This document shows, piece after piece, positions 12,637 through 24,618 of a stretch of 64,000 bases of DNA. Position numbers and translations under genes: made by a program. Position 1 is the stretch's first letter. Each line of letters begins with the position of its first letter. The stretch spans positions 18,199,940 to 18,263,939 of the forward strand of contig OX387606.1 in the NCBI GenBank assembly GCA_947568835.1, given 5' to 3'. The notes under the pieces are model-generated. The model did not search any database and had not been told where the DNA came from. It worked only from the letters and a program-made list of their open reading frames with translations. This DNA comes from Protonemura montana (lineage: Eukaryota; Arthropoda; Insecta; Plecoptera; Nemouridae).

Positions 12637-14710
12637 TATTTTGCCATGCCGTGCACATTTTAAAACGCCACCGTACGCAGAGTCGACGCTTCTTTGAGAA
12701 GATCCGTGGCTAATTATTCTTACCGCTAAAAGTTTACGCGTTAATAAGCCTTTAATTAGTTTTTAACTTTCGGCATTAAATAACACGAAATAAATAATTA
12801 TTTAAAAAAAAAAGTGCAAGAGGTTCGGGCATTGAGTTAGAGAAACCCCACTTTTTTTATTTTTAACATGAAATTATGTTCCCTTTGTACCGTCGAGTTG
12901 TGGGGCCAAAATTCTAATTTCCGTGTCCGTAATCAAACCCAGCGTGCCCTGCCTCTCCCCGGCCTCCTTTTCCGCCGACCTTTTTTTAAGCGCCACGAGA
13001 GCGCCTTGTTCGTCTTGGGCTGTAATAAAAGACACTTCAGAGCCTCTCAACCGACGAAAATCTCATCAAAATATCTCATCATTCGGCTACTCTTTAATAC
13101 GGACTAAACTCGGGGCACACTCAACTCGAGAGTCAGCGAGCGCGGCAAACTTTTCTCGAGAGTCACTGCGCTTTTCCGCGCTTTTCCACGCTTTTCCTAG
13201 CGTTTCCTAGCTTTTTCAGATCGTAACATTCACAGTTGTTGATGTGCTGTACACAATTTTTGTTGCACTTTTTGAATCATATTTTCGGTCGTTGGAAATA
13301 TGTGTATTCGTGATGGTCGATTTATGTTTTTAAAAATGAAATGGATTAGCCTGGTTGCACGGATGCCGGGTCGCAAACAGGTTCACTCTCTATAAAAATG
13401 GTCTCGAACTAATAGAGTAGAGCATTTAAAGAAAAAAACAACTACAAAAAGAGATTATTAAATTTATGTTTACCACCGACTTGTCATTAACAGGTTCTGT
13501 AGAGAGAAGTTTTGAACTTTCCTAGGTTAGGAAATGAGTTGCGGTTGAAAGTGCATTTCATGTAGTGCCGCCATTTTATAGTTGCATCCACCATGTTAAC
13601 TACGTCTGGATAAGTGTGCAGAAAATGCTTGAGATTGCTCATCTAGTTGAGGGTAATAATGCCTTCCTTCCCCCAAAAACCCCTTTATCTTCCCATGAGC
13701 CAAATAATAAATACAATAGCCTCTGATAGAATACATTCTTTAATAATATGCGAGATTACTCCATGCTTATATAGGCAACCAGATTTAAACCAGTCTAGCC
13801 CAAGCAAACAAACTTACAGAAAAATATAAAAAATCGCAACTTTCATGCGGAAAATTAATCAAAGTTAAAAAATTTATTATTGCCAAAGTTTCAGGACTTT
13901 CTATTACTAAGAATCCCGATATTACGACGTCCACTCCTGAGCAAAAGCTTATAATCCATCGTAAAAGACGCCAACGTCTTAAAATTAGACACCGGTAATT
14001 TCTGAAACGGTCTCGTTTGCGTGTATTAATTAAAGAGACTCGGGTAGTTTTCGACCAATGCTTGCACTGCTTTGTTTAACAATTCATTTCGTTTCGTTTC
14101 CTTCGTGGTGCGCCACCTACAATCTCATCGCCCACCCCCTCATCGCCCACCCCCCGGCTGCATTCGTCTCCAAGCGATGAGGAAAATACTAATTTCACGT
14201 AATATTTGTTTAAGAGTTAAAGGGGAACTCCGTGGATTTACCACTTTGATGCAATATTAAACGCCGCGTTGAAGTCGGTATTAAGTTGTTTTTCCCAGGT
14301 CTGAAGTTCAGATGTCGAATGAATCATACCGAATATGGCACCTCCACCGTTTGACTAGTTTCACAGTTCTGTCTGAAACAGTTCCTGGAACTCACAGTTC
14401 GTAGTTCCAATTTCCACCTATATACAATCAGTAGTGGTCAATTTGTAAAAACGAACAAGGTGAGTACACGCAAAGGGAGGAGGTGATACTAAATTCATAA
14501 AAGGATCCGCAATATTTTCATTAATATATTTAATATTTATGTACATTTAATATTTCATTAATATTTCAATATTTTCACGATTTTTTTTCATTTCAGAGCA
14601 GGCAAAAATGTTCACAAACGGGACTTAACAATTTCAATTATCATGACAACTTGGAACATCATCTTCTAAAACTACATAATATCACAACTTAGCAATACAA
14701 TAGTATGGAT
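12637..14710. other. Gene-free region with small tandem repeats
   Basis: No exon is supported. At 13168-13218 there are four degenerate 11-bp repeats of GCTTTTCCACG type. At about 14128-14155 CTCATCGCCCACCCC is duplicated. The remainder is AT-rich and unremarkable. Confidence 0.4.
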
Positions 14711-15060
14711 TAGACGTGGTGAAAACACTGGTTGTCGTAGGAACATCGACGTTAAGTAACACTGCGCTGGGTGAGGCATTGGATGGGTGATCATTACACG
14801 CAAGAGCCGTTCTAATTGGGAAATAGCTTGGCGGTATGAAAGTTAGTATCGCAAGCAACAATCTTTTATTGCTAATGCACGTTAAGCAGGTGCTCTTGGT
14901 GCTCTTCGACTGGAATAGACTTCGTATACTGGCACCCAGTTTCCCCTACTCCTTTCTAAGTTTCATCATCAACTTCATCATCATCCACTTATTCACCGAC
15001 GCGGTTAGTCCAGTGCCACAGGGCCCGTTCTCAAAACAGTGCGACATTAAACCCCGTCAA
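14711..15060 (+). mobile_element. 5S-rRNA-derived SINE, copy A
   Basis: The head begins with GTGGTGAAAACACTGGTT and runs into GACGTTAAGTAACACTGCG and TTGGATGGGTGATC. These correspond to the A box/intermediate element and C box of 5S rRNA (family form GAAGTTAAGCAACACTG ... TTGGATGGGTGACC). The body is about 250 bp and ends in CATCATCCACTTATTCACCG, CCACAGGGCCCGTT and AAAACAGTGCGACATTAAAC. It is shared with copies at 21.2, 37.9, 39.3 and 51.0 kb. Point changes in the promoter region suggest an old copy. Confidence 0.8.
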
Positions 15061-16181
15061 TCAATTGATCAAAATATAATTAAACTCCTGAATTTGACCT
15101 TTGAAACACTTTTAACAAGAATTTAGCTAACCTCACATGACCCTCATGATTAAATGCGTACCGCGTAGTGTTATTCGCCGTTCTACAGGTAGTTCAACAG
15201 TCAGGTAAAATATACCACAATTTTTAATTTGTCCTGTAAGTCGTTTGAGAGGCGTATAGATTAATTTGTAATTATTGTTTGATGTACTTCATGTGCGTGG
15301 CCGTCGGCTGTATTGGTTTGCGAACAATGCAACTGAGGATAAAAGTTTTGTGTTACCGACTACTAATCCTTACTCATGTTGCTCGTAGCCCAAAGCCAGT
15401 CAATAAGCCGATCCTATGAAGTCACAATCTGTGAAATTGTAAATCAACTTAAACGAACAGATTTCTGCTCGACGAGGAGGATTATCAAAATGTAGGATTA
15501 CGAATTGTTAAGGGGGGGGGGGGGGGGCTGTAGGGAAGATTTTCAAGCGTCTCTCGGATGATGGAGAGCTGGAAGTCAGGTGGAACAAAACACCTCATTT
15601 GAAATTTAGTGAGGAACTTGGTGGCATCAGAGGGGTAACAAAAAAGATGTTTAATCCGTGTGCAAATCTCATCCGTGGCAACCTTTTCGTGAACCTCATC
15701 CGACGAGATGCTCCAAGGGGTGACAATCTCTCACCGATTCTTCGAGATCTTCAATTTCGCGCCGCTGCGAACATAAGAATGCATTTTCACTGAACACCTT
15801 GCAGACTACTTTTGACCTAAATACGTTGCAAGTATTTCAAAAAGTCATGGACGAAATAAAAAATAGTCACCATCAAAAAGAAAAAATCCTCGAAAGTCTG
15901 ATAGAATATGCACGGTAACTGCAGGCGGTGGCACATTTATACTTTGCTTTTAATTCCTTTCTGTCTTATTTGAAGTTGTCTTCCACACATATTACTTCAG
16001 CGACGAAGAATTTCATCCTAGCATTTTGCTCGATTGGATTATTTCATTTTCGATATCTTCCATCGGTATTTTACGAACAGCCATGCAAATGAGGTACGAT
16101 TTTTTTACTTTATTTTTTTAACGCAGAAAAAAAATTGCAATCGCGTAGCAGTTATTTTGTTCAGGAACAATTGTATTCCTA
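15061..16181. other. Gene-free region with a G16 tract
   Basis: No exon is supported. A run of 16 consecutive G occupies about 15512-15527 in otherwise AT-rich DNA. Confidence 0.4.
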
Positions 16182-16773
16182 ACAAAAACTATTTGAACTG
16201 GGTTTTGAATGCTAAATAAAGGACAACTAAATTTTCCGACGATTCGTAACATATACCGCTTATTTCTTCAAAGGTAAAAGCACTCCTGAGAATATTCCGA
16301 TAACAAAAGAACCACACAAAATTATATCAATTACCTAGGTCAAGCATCCTAAATGCATCTAAATTAAATAATCAGGGCCAATAACTTAAAAAACCAACGT
16401 ATTTTGTATTTTCTGAAATAAAATCCCGAACAAATTGGCGTTTTTTACTAAATACTATATACTATACACTATTTTTACTATATATATTATTTTTACTAAC
16501 CAATTATGTCTATGGAAAAAATTTGTTCGGGATTTTATTTCAGAAAATACAAAATACGTTAGGTTTTTAGTTATTGACCCTGATTATTTTATATAGATGC
16601 ATTTAGGATGCTTGAACTAGGTACTTGTTATAATTGTGTGTGGTTCTTTTGTTAACGGAAAATTGTCAGGACTGCTCTTACCCTTGAAGAAGTAACCGGT
16701 ATAAGTTACGAAACGTTGGAAAATTTAGTTGTTCTTTACTTAGCATTCAAAACCCAGTTCAAATAGTTTTGTT
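16182..16773. mobile_element. Long inverted repeat, Penelope-like terminal remnants
   Basis: Two arms of about 255 bp (16182-16436 and 16520-16773) are imperfect reverse complements, differing at very roughly one base in seven, and are separated by an 83-bp AT-rich loop. The right arm holds CTTGAAGAAG, a GTAAC/GTTAC hairpin and CGAAACGTTGG. This resembles the hammerhead-ribozyme-like signature in the terminal repeats of Penelope-like elements (UGANGA, stem II, GAAAC). The left arm carries the same signature in degraded form on the minus strand. Penelope elements are known to have terminal repeats in inverted arrangement. No reverse transcriptase or GIY-YIG coding remains, so a simple fold-back or MITE-like element is the alternative. 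Confidence 0.65.
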
Positions 16774-19700
16774 AAAACTAGTGCTAAGGTTAAATCAAGT
16801 AGACATGAGTCTAAAAACAATCAATTGTATTCTTGTCCACTCCTGAACACTGCAGTCTTTATGAATATACCAACTGCAACCCATGTAGGTAATTATAAAG
16901 GCATTTCAGGCATATTAGGTATTCATTAGGGGGTATCTTAGGTACAGGTATGGTAAACAAAACCTATTTTTGTTAGCTATGGTTTATGATTGATTATTAG
17001 GCTAAATTGCAGGTACCTTTACTTGCATAATGGGTTTATCTCGAGAAAGATATTTTCAGACCTTGCTACTTAGATGGTTCAACATCAACAACATGCTCAT
17101 GCTAAATCATGATACATCGAGTACCGTTCCCAATTGCATTTTCTCATTTTATCAATCCTTTCACTGAGCATCGGACTTACCAAAATGTCAAATCTAAAAG
17201 TAAACTACTTGCACACTTGCATACCTGCACTCTAACTCTACAGTAAGCTAACCATTTTCAAAACCTCTTTTACCCAGTTTTGTTTGATAACGACGTGCGC
17301 CCCGAGATTTTTTGCACCTAATCAAGCTGCGTATGATAGCGAATTCTCTTCTCAACATCCCCTAAGATTGATGATGCTCCTGTGTAACGCATACTAAGGG
17401 TAGTTTAGTTTCCAGTTCGCTTTAACCGGGACCGAGTGTTTCCCACCCCCGTCCCACCCCACCCCGCCCCAGCCCTCGCACCCATCCCACTTCATTTCAC
17501 GAGGGGTTATAACATCGTGTCGTGTTATATTCAGTAGTTTGAGGAGCCACCAGTTGCCTCTACACTTGCTATCTCTGTTACTTCCCCCGAATTGTATGTT
17601 TTCCTTCCTCTCATTCCTTACTTCCCTTGGTTCTTTGCATCCTCTTCTTTATCATCACGTACTATATGCCTGCCATGTGATTTCAAAGCTTTGGCCTATA
17701 CAAATAGCCAGCAGAATTATTAGCCCGAAATTTACCTTAGACGGTTTTTTGATATTTTATGTTATGACTTATCTTAAAATCAAAGCGATCACAATTTCAA
17801 GCTTCATGAGAGATTGTAGCCCAACGGTGGTCAAACTTGGCTTTTCGTTGAGTTAGGGGCAATCAGCTTTTTTCACGAATGTTTGGAAATATAAATTATC
17901 CTCTGAAAATATAGCTCACGGCGATGCTTTCTTATACGTATACTTAAACTTATGCTTCTTATTTCAATATACGGATGTATATTGCTCAAAACGTTCAGTT
18001 TTCTTAAAAATAACTTTAAAATCGAAAAAAATATTGATTGGGGCTGCTCCCCAAACACCCTCGTTTGTGCGTCTTTAGATTTTAGACATTTACTGTCTCA
18101 ATAAGTCTCAAAATGACTCAAGCAGTTCAGACCCTGTCGGCTCCCCACACACTAAGTTGTACAGGGACCCCAAAATAGTAAATCTGACACTGGACGTTGA
18201 GCATAAATGCTCATGAGTTTCAATTTGTGCATTTTTCTATGCTGTAAATTAATCAAACTACTTAAATTTAAAGCTTTAACAATGAGGCTTACAGAATTAT
18301 ATAATAATCGGAATGTGACTCTCATAGGCCTCATGTCCCTGTTATAGACCCTGTTATAGATCCTGTTAGGAGAGTGATGCGAGGTACGTTATCGGTACAG
18401 CTTCGGTACTACTTCGGTACTTTCAGAACGTTTACTTCAAACATTACTACGCTTAATCTTTTTGCCATTCCGAAAAGTTGAAATATCTCTGCCCTAAGTG
18501 ATCAAAACCAAGTAGCGACGACAATTTCCGCTTCGATGCCGACGTCGACGCCGCCGCCCGCAGCACGTGGCGTCAATACACACAGGGAATTGATTCAATA
18601 AATCAATTGTCTGTCAGTCGACGTACAGATTAAGAGGACAGTTGCGTTGTCTCCGAGGTAATCCGACGGCCCCAGCGCCGGCATCGCGACGCCACGAGTG
18701 TATGGGACGTTCTCCCCGAAGCGTCGCGCCGTGGAAGCAAGTTGGTGTTACACATCCGTCACCGCGACACGCTTGCTCCTCGCCTGGTCGACACTAACTT
18801 CCACTCAACTTGCGAAAGCGTCGCGGCGCTGGTTTCACTTCGTGACGCTGAATAATACGCACTCGGTTCGATGCCCGTGCGCGCCACACACGACGCACTT
18901 TGTGCCACTAAAGAGTTGGTCCTGAGCAATGCGGCGAGTTCCTGTTACTAGAGTCTTCAAGCACTGGTACAGTTAAGCGGGTTGCAGTGAGTCTTGTAGC
19001 AAACCAGTGCAAGAACATCAAACCCTATGTGCTCGGTAAATTTTGGGACGAATTTTACTGGAAACAACTCAGCGATATTTCTATGTTTGTGTACGCGACA
19101 ACTGTTTGGAAATGTTTGAAATAGCGGGCGGCTCCCTTTTGCAATTCCCAAATTGAATCGCTGGAAATGTTTGAATACCATTTCGATGGGACCAATTTTT
19201 TCAAATTGATCGTGTATTTCGCCCACTCAATTGGCTACGTGTACCGTATCTGTTTATTTGGTCGCACCCAAAAAAAAAGAACTAGAAAACTTTACTCGAA
19301 GCCTCCCTAAAAAGTTTAAAACCGTGCAGAAACCAGGTTATTGAGGAAATAAAACATGTTCCGCGCCCCAACGCTTAAGAGGAACACGGACAGACTAAAT
19401 CGTGGCACTTCTTGGCTCTCGGAAAGAACTGATGGATCCAGTTGGTACACATCCTTTCAATGTTCCATCAGCTATTCTATCGCGCTAGACGTCGCTCCGG
19501 CCCTCACTCGCACAATGCGATGTGCCTCGACTCCTCTCCAGCGTAACCCAAGAATAAACAAGTACATTAAGTTGCAGGTCGGCCAAGAAGACTTGCGATG
19601 AATAACAATATATTATGCCAGCGCATACAACACCATGCATGACAAGGAACCATACAAAACATGTGCTCTCGCGTTAACAGCAAACCAGATATTTATGCAG

Positions 19701-21204
19701 AAAGCTTCTAGATCTATAGAGTGTGGAGAAGCTTACATGGGGGTAGCAATGCAAGGAGGATGTCTACAGCATTAAAATGTGACTGCGAGTCGAGGTGGCA
19801 TTGCGTTATTTTATTTTCGATTCGTAGCGTCTTTACTCGGAGTGTTGTTACTCTTTCAGAGTGAGATCGTGACCTGTTTGTAAGGGGATGGCGTTTCTTC
19901 GTCGACAAAGAGGTCCCTCGGAGTCGGATGAATGGTGTACCTTTAGTTGGAATGGACGGCGGACTATCCATGAACCTTGATGAAGCTGATAAGGATTCGA
20001 CATTGCTGGTGGATTCGAGTTATAATCCATTGATTTAGAGTGAATTGCGTGGTTCCATTCGATTGCACACCATGTTTGTAGGCACGGGTTGTTGGTATTA
20101 AAAAAGTTGACGTCAAAGAAATCGAATTAAAAGTGATCTATACCGCACCAATATGTATGGTATTTTATGATTCTATTGTTATTTGACTGTTACAAATGTT
20201 TCGGTTGAGAACGTTTGGATTCGTTGTTTTACTTTTTAGTGAAAAATGTCGCTTGAAATTGGATCAATCGGTAGGAAATGCCAGCCGACTGCAACCCAGC
20301 GGGTGAAATAGTTGGTCAGCAGAATCGCAATCGAATAACTGCATTCTGTCCGATGCAAGTGCAACGCAGTAACTGTACTTCAAATGATAAACTAATGCTA
20401 AAGTTTAGCAAGCTGTATTAAAACTAATTTGTTTTCGTCTGTTTCTGTGGTGCAAACTTCAAAACGAACATTTGACTGCACTTTCTGATACAAAACGCAA
20501 GATGTACGTTATCACTAATTGAAACTATTTGCATTTCATCTGAGTTTTTCCTTTATACGTCGCCGACATGAAATGCTCAATTGATTGGAATAGTTTGAGA
20601 TAGTTTACTTGAAGCTCGTCCATAATTAAACGAAATATGTGTGTGGAAACGTTACTAATTAATAATTAGCAGCTAACTGATTGAAATGGGCAGGTTATCG
20701 CTTGATTAGTAATCAGCGACCATCATGTCAATAACAGCTAGACTGTGCACAATTACTCGACAGTTGGTGTCTATACACACAACTCAGCAACATCGTCTCC
20801 ACGAAGCTAATTAAGCTAATTAATTACTTAGCCTCGCGCGCTCAGGGTTTGAATCTGCTCCTGGCAATAAGTTTTAAACTGTCTTATAGTAATCAGTCTC
20901 TTTAGTGAATTACTTATGATTACCATCATCAATATGCTATCATCAATCAGGAACAGGGTTAAGTTTTGCTTTTCATTTGGTAGGATTTATGAAAAAGTAG
21001 TTTAAAAAAATACGATCCTACAACAGTTTTTCATGATTTAAATGGTTACGGTGTAGGGTAAATGGTACCTATTCTATATACGCCGGTGGAAGTTATGAAC
21101 AAATTGTTGGCTTCAAAATATTATATTGGGAGATGAAATTTACCCAAAGTTGACCTGGAGCAACAATATGTGAATGTAAAGGACTTTCACCAAACAATTT
21201 GACT
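16774..21204. other. Gene-free region with C-rich and CpG-rich blocks
   Basis: No exon is supported. Features seen: a C-rich tract at about 17442-17490 (CCCACCCC type); CCTGTTATAGAC tandem repeats at 18337-18370; CTTCGGTACTA repeats at 18398-18425; and a CpG-rich block at 18530-18920 with GACGTCGACGCC words. A B-box-like GGTTTGAATC at about 20846 lacks an A box partner. Confidence 0.4.
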
Positions 21205-21562
21205 TTCTCGTAAGATCACCGAAGTTAAGCAACACTGGGCTGAGTCAGGAGATGGATGGGTATTAGATTGATAGGTTGAATGTATGGATAAAAGTTAGTA
21301 TTACACCATAATTCGCTTTGCTTTTCAATCTCTAGACAGCATGGATGGCGTATATCCGTTCCTTTAGAAGGGACGTAAGACGGTGGTCCACTCGGTACTC
21401 TTCGATTCTGGATTAAGCTACTTGCTTTCACCGGGTTTCCCTTTCTCCCTTTTAAGCTGGGTTAGGTTCATCATCATTCTCATCATCACCCACTCATTCA
21501 CCAACTCCATTAAACCAGCACCACAGGGCCCGTTGGCAAAACAGTGCGCCGTTAAACCCCAC
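21205..21562 (+). mobile_element. 5S-rRNA-derived SINE, copy B
   Basis: It starts at TTCTCGTAAGATCACCGAAG and continues with TTAAGCAACACTGGGCTGAG, matching the central 5S rRNA promoter region. The first 5S bases seen in copies A and D are missing or degraded. The body has the CATCATCACCCACTCATTCA segment, CCACAGGGCCCGTTGGCAAA and AAACAGTGCGCCGTTAAAC, closely matching copies A and D. This is the best-preserved 3' half in the window and fixes the family's 3' end near AAACCCC. Confidence 0.82.
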
Positions 21563-22390
21563 TTATCAATCAAAGCAAGTAAAACACTTTCACAGCTTAA
21601 TATTCCCTTCTGGGTTACAACGACTGCAACGTTAAGCTTTAAGCCCGGCACCTCCACGTCTAGCAAATTCATATATTCTCCAAAGCAAGCGAGTTGCGGT
21701 TCAAACCATAACAAAGTCTGAATAACAATTAAAAAAAGGCACGCGTACAGAAAAAGTTCTTTTAACACATATTTTAAAAACATATTTTCACAGAACCGTT
21801 GCAAAAGTCCGCATTAAATATCCGCAAGGGTGCTCTTAAAAAAGAGTGACGCTCTAAATGCTGATATTTTAACTCACCGGCTTTATGTTTTATCTTTTTC
21901 ATTTCACGGTTCTTAAATTCAAGCGATGTATTTACACATTCCGTCAGAACTTGTGTTTAGTGGTAATTATATATAACTACACGACAGTAAAGTTGGAAAA
22001 AGTTTCCTATTTTACGCTTTACCTCCGGGAGCTACGTTTGTAACCTGGGAGAATGAGGCCAACTTATCTGTTGGTGTATCATAACAGGCATCTAATTGCT
22101 TGACAATTAACTATTTTGGACAAACAGCTTCCCTATGTAGTGGAACGTGTACCTTTCGTAAATAGCCCACTGTAAATTAATCTCTGAGGTATTACAATAT
22201 TGTGTAGTGCAATATTTTCAAGAAATATGATATCAACATAATGCAAAATACAAACTACCAAGTAAACCATTTGAATTTTTTCACCTTTTTTCATTTTAGC
22301 GAATTAAATTTTTTATTTATATTTGGAAAACTCAGAGTTGATAAAAAAATGTCCGATTTGTAACAGAATTAAATTATTATTTGAAATGTT
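21563..22390. other. Gene-free AT-rich sequence
   Basis: I see nothing annotatable between the 5S SINE and the tRNA-like element. Confidence 0.4.
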
Positions 22391-22650
22391 ATTTAAATTG
22401 CAAACGCTTGCAATGCGCGGGGTATTGTATTATTAAGAACACTACTACCGTCTCAAAAATGATGCCCAAATGGGGACTCGAACCCCTATTTCCACCTATC
22501 GCGGGTGTTGCTCTAGCCCATTGAGCTAGGCACACTTGCCTACTTGGACACTTGGCACACTTGGACACTTGCTACACGAGACGATTTTAGTGTATCATGC
22601 CCGTTTGGGTTTCAATTTTTGAGACGGTAGTAGTGTTCATAAAAATAAAA
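22391..22650 (-). mobile_element. tRNA-like fold-back SINE, copy 2
   Basis: Read on the minus strand: a left arm (GAACACTACTACCGTCTCA), then ATACACTAAAATCGTCTC, a local expansion of CAAGTGTCCAAGT-like units, and a tRNA-like domain. That domain has an A box (TAGCTCAATGGG), an anticodon-arm-like ACACCCGCGATAGGTGG and a B box (GGGGTTCGAGTCCCC). A right arm TTTGGGCATCATTTTTGAG and the linker GGTAGTAGTGTTC follow, then the 3' body GCGCATTGCAAGCGTTTGC. The outer 35-40 bases at both sides are inverted copies of each other. Both Pol III boxes are intact, so this is the most complete copy of the family here. Confidence 0.72.
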
Positions 22651-23298
22651 TTAAGTAATTGTACGCCATTATGTACCATGACCAATGACCAAACAATAAC
22701 CATAACCAAAACACAGTAATAAAATGGGTCCGCTTCGCGGACGTTACAGCAAAAATGTGTTATTTTGCAAGGTACATAGAGAGACTATAATTTCAAACGC
22801 AATTCAATCATATTTCAAGCCATTCACGTGCATGTGATTCTTACCTGGATCTTGGGAAGTTAGAGGACCTGTAAGTCTTCTTGGGTGGTCTTCACTGTAT
22901 CAATTTCCACATTACAGACCAAAATAAGAACTGGCTATATCCAACCCAACCCTAGCGCTGACCTCTGATTGTTGGGTTGTGAAGGTCACAGACATGTACC
23001 TGAGAGCATCTGCTTGTCTGATCCAACTCTTGTTTTGTACGATAATGACAGTACTTAGGTCGTCACTTCTAGGTACGAGGTAGGTACCTCCTAATGCCAC
23101 TAGAAGCTGGAAGGTACTATTTGTCAGAGAGCCAGCGTTCATGTTAGCTTTCTGCTGAGCAAACGAGCCGGCAACATGTGGTAACGGTAGCGCTTGCGGC
23201 GATCTTTTTGAACAAACCTCTCCAATTAAATAGCTACGACCCAAAATATCGATACATGTTTATCAATCATTGGGGTTACCAATAATTCAGATGATAAA
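22651..23298. other. Gene-free sequence
   Basis: A minus-strand frame of 110 codons (22912-23244) has a protein-like composition in parts. I cannot tie it to any family or to splice sites, so it is not called. Confidence 0.35.
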
Positions 23299-23458
23299 TG
23301 AGCGTAAACCAGTCTCAATTGCGAGTAATTTGCGAGAAATAACAAACTTGAATTTCTTAAGACACTAAACGAACCTCGAAGTAACCTCCATTTGTGTCGG
23401 TAAAGTAGTCATTTAGGGGCCATTTGGTATATTGGTAATTGTAAAATTAGCGCTATGG
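23299..23458 (+). repeat. Unclassified dispersed repeat, copy 1
   Basis: About 160 bp matches 56653-56820 in the same orientation. Shared blocks, in the same order, are TGAGCGTAAACCAGTCTCAA, GCGAGAAATAAC, CACTNTAAACGA-like sequence, GGTAAAGTAGTCAT and TTAGCGCT. No terminal repeats or coding are seen. It is probably an ancient SINE or MITE fragment. Confidence 0.65.
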
Positions 23459-24595
23459 TAGTACGTTGTTTATCCTTTTACAATGCTAGGTATTTTTAAC
23501 CATCAATGTGTAATTTACACAATAAATTACAAGTTTTTAAAGAGCAAATAGATTTAAAGTGTTTTGACGTTTCTTTTTGCTTAAAACAGTCAGTAAAATT
23601 TAAATTCTGCTGACAACACGATAGTAACGATATAATAATTACTGACATTCTATCCTCGTGATGGGGATGCTAGGAAGAACAATTATTCCCTGCGTTGAGA
23701 GATGCAGCTGGAGGAAAATTAGAAAGGCAAGCCTGTAATTGAATCGTCAATATGAACCGTTGGTACAACTTCTCGGTGGTAAATACTGGAAATTCTATGT
23801 CATCCAAACCGAGTGGTCAGCACTTTTCCTGAAGTGTAGGTGTGTGTACGTATTTCGCTGCAAAGTTATTCACTGTCCTCTGCAGTGATCGTCTATCCAA
23901 TTAAACTGATTAGTATCAAGCTACTAGCAAACTGGGGCGATTTCATGGGAAAAGGATTAATGTACCTTATACGATGCAAGTCGTGAAGTTTGAACTGCAT
24001 ACAACTTGACAGTCTTCGAAATCTCAAGTTCAGAGCAATCTTCACATGAAGACGCTGAACTAAAGACGTATCGGTTTCACCTACCTTACCCTGTAAATTA
24101 ATATGAGCGTGTAATTAATTAAGAAAATAATGCTTCAAGACCAGTGTTTCTTAATTAATTTTTAGTTTATATTCTGATTGATAATCAATAGCTGCATGTA
24201 CAGGTTTTCATTTTGCTTCCAAATATCTCTGCTATGTAATAACACTTCATAACATTAAACGATTTTTATCAATTAATTACTTATTACAGTGTCTTTTGAA
24301 CCCTTGTGTCCAAAATTCCTTACACTATCCAAAGAATCGCCCGAGACTTTGCGGTAATAAATTATGCAAACACTGTTGACGAACATTTCTCTGAAATTTT
24401 GATAATTTACACCAACAGCACGAAGGATTTGTAACAGCGATGATAAAACCTGGACACAACGCCATCTTAACAGATGAATACGATGGACAGACCAAGTTGT
24501 CCAATATAGTATTTACAGTTGTTCAACAGTCAACACAGACAAGCTTGCAAAGTCAAATAGAACTGTGTGCGAACAATCAACACGTCACCAATAGT
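23459..24595. other. Downstream flank of the LRR gene, no gene seen
   Basis: This would hold the 3' UTR of the LRR gene if its coding region ends at 24619. Apart from an ATTAAA at 24596-24601 I noticed no canonical minus-strand AATAAA in this stretch. Confidence 0.35.
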
Positions 24596-24601
24596 TTTAA
24601 T
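24596..24601 (-). terminator. Candidate polyadenylation signal ATTAAA
   Basis: The minus strand reads ATTAAA, 17 bases past the LRR stop codon. It is the only near signal I noticed. It would imply an unusually short 3' UTR, so the call is weak. Confidence 0.2.
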
Positions 24602-24618
24602 CTTGAATCACATCGCGT

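Noticed and set aside
17539-17856. Plus-strand frame of 105 codons rich in Leu and Ser
   Set aside because: Composition reflects a T/C-rich stretch; no domain and no splice sites found.
21418-21804. Frames of 112-128 codons on both strands over a SINE
   Set aside because: They lie across the body of 5S SINE copy B; the family's other copies do not keep the frame.
22450-22520. Functional tRNA gene on the minus strand
   Set aside because: Both Pol III boxes are present, but the anticodon loop lacks U33, the acceptor region is broken by an expansion, and the sequence is shared with two repeat copies, so it is a SINE head.
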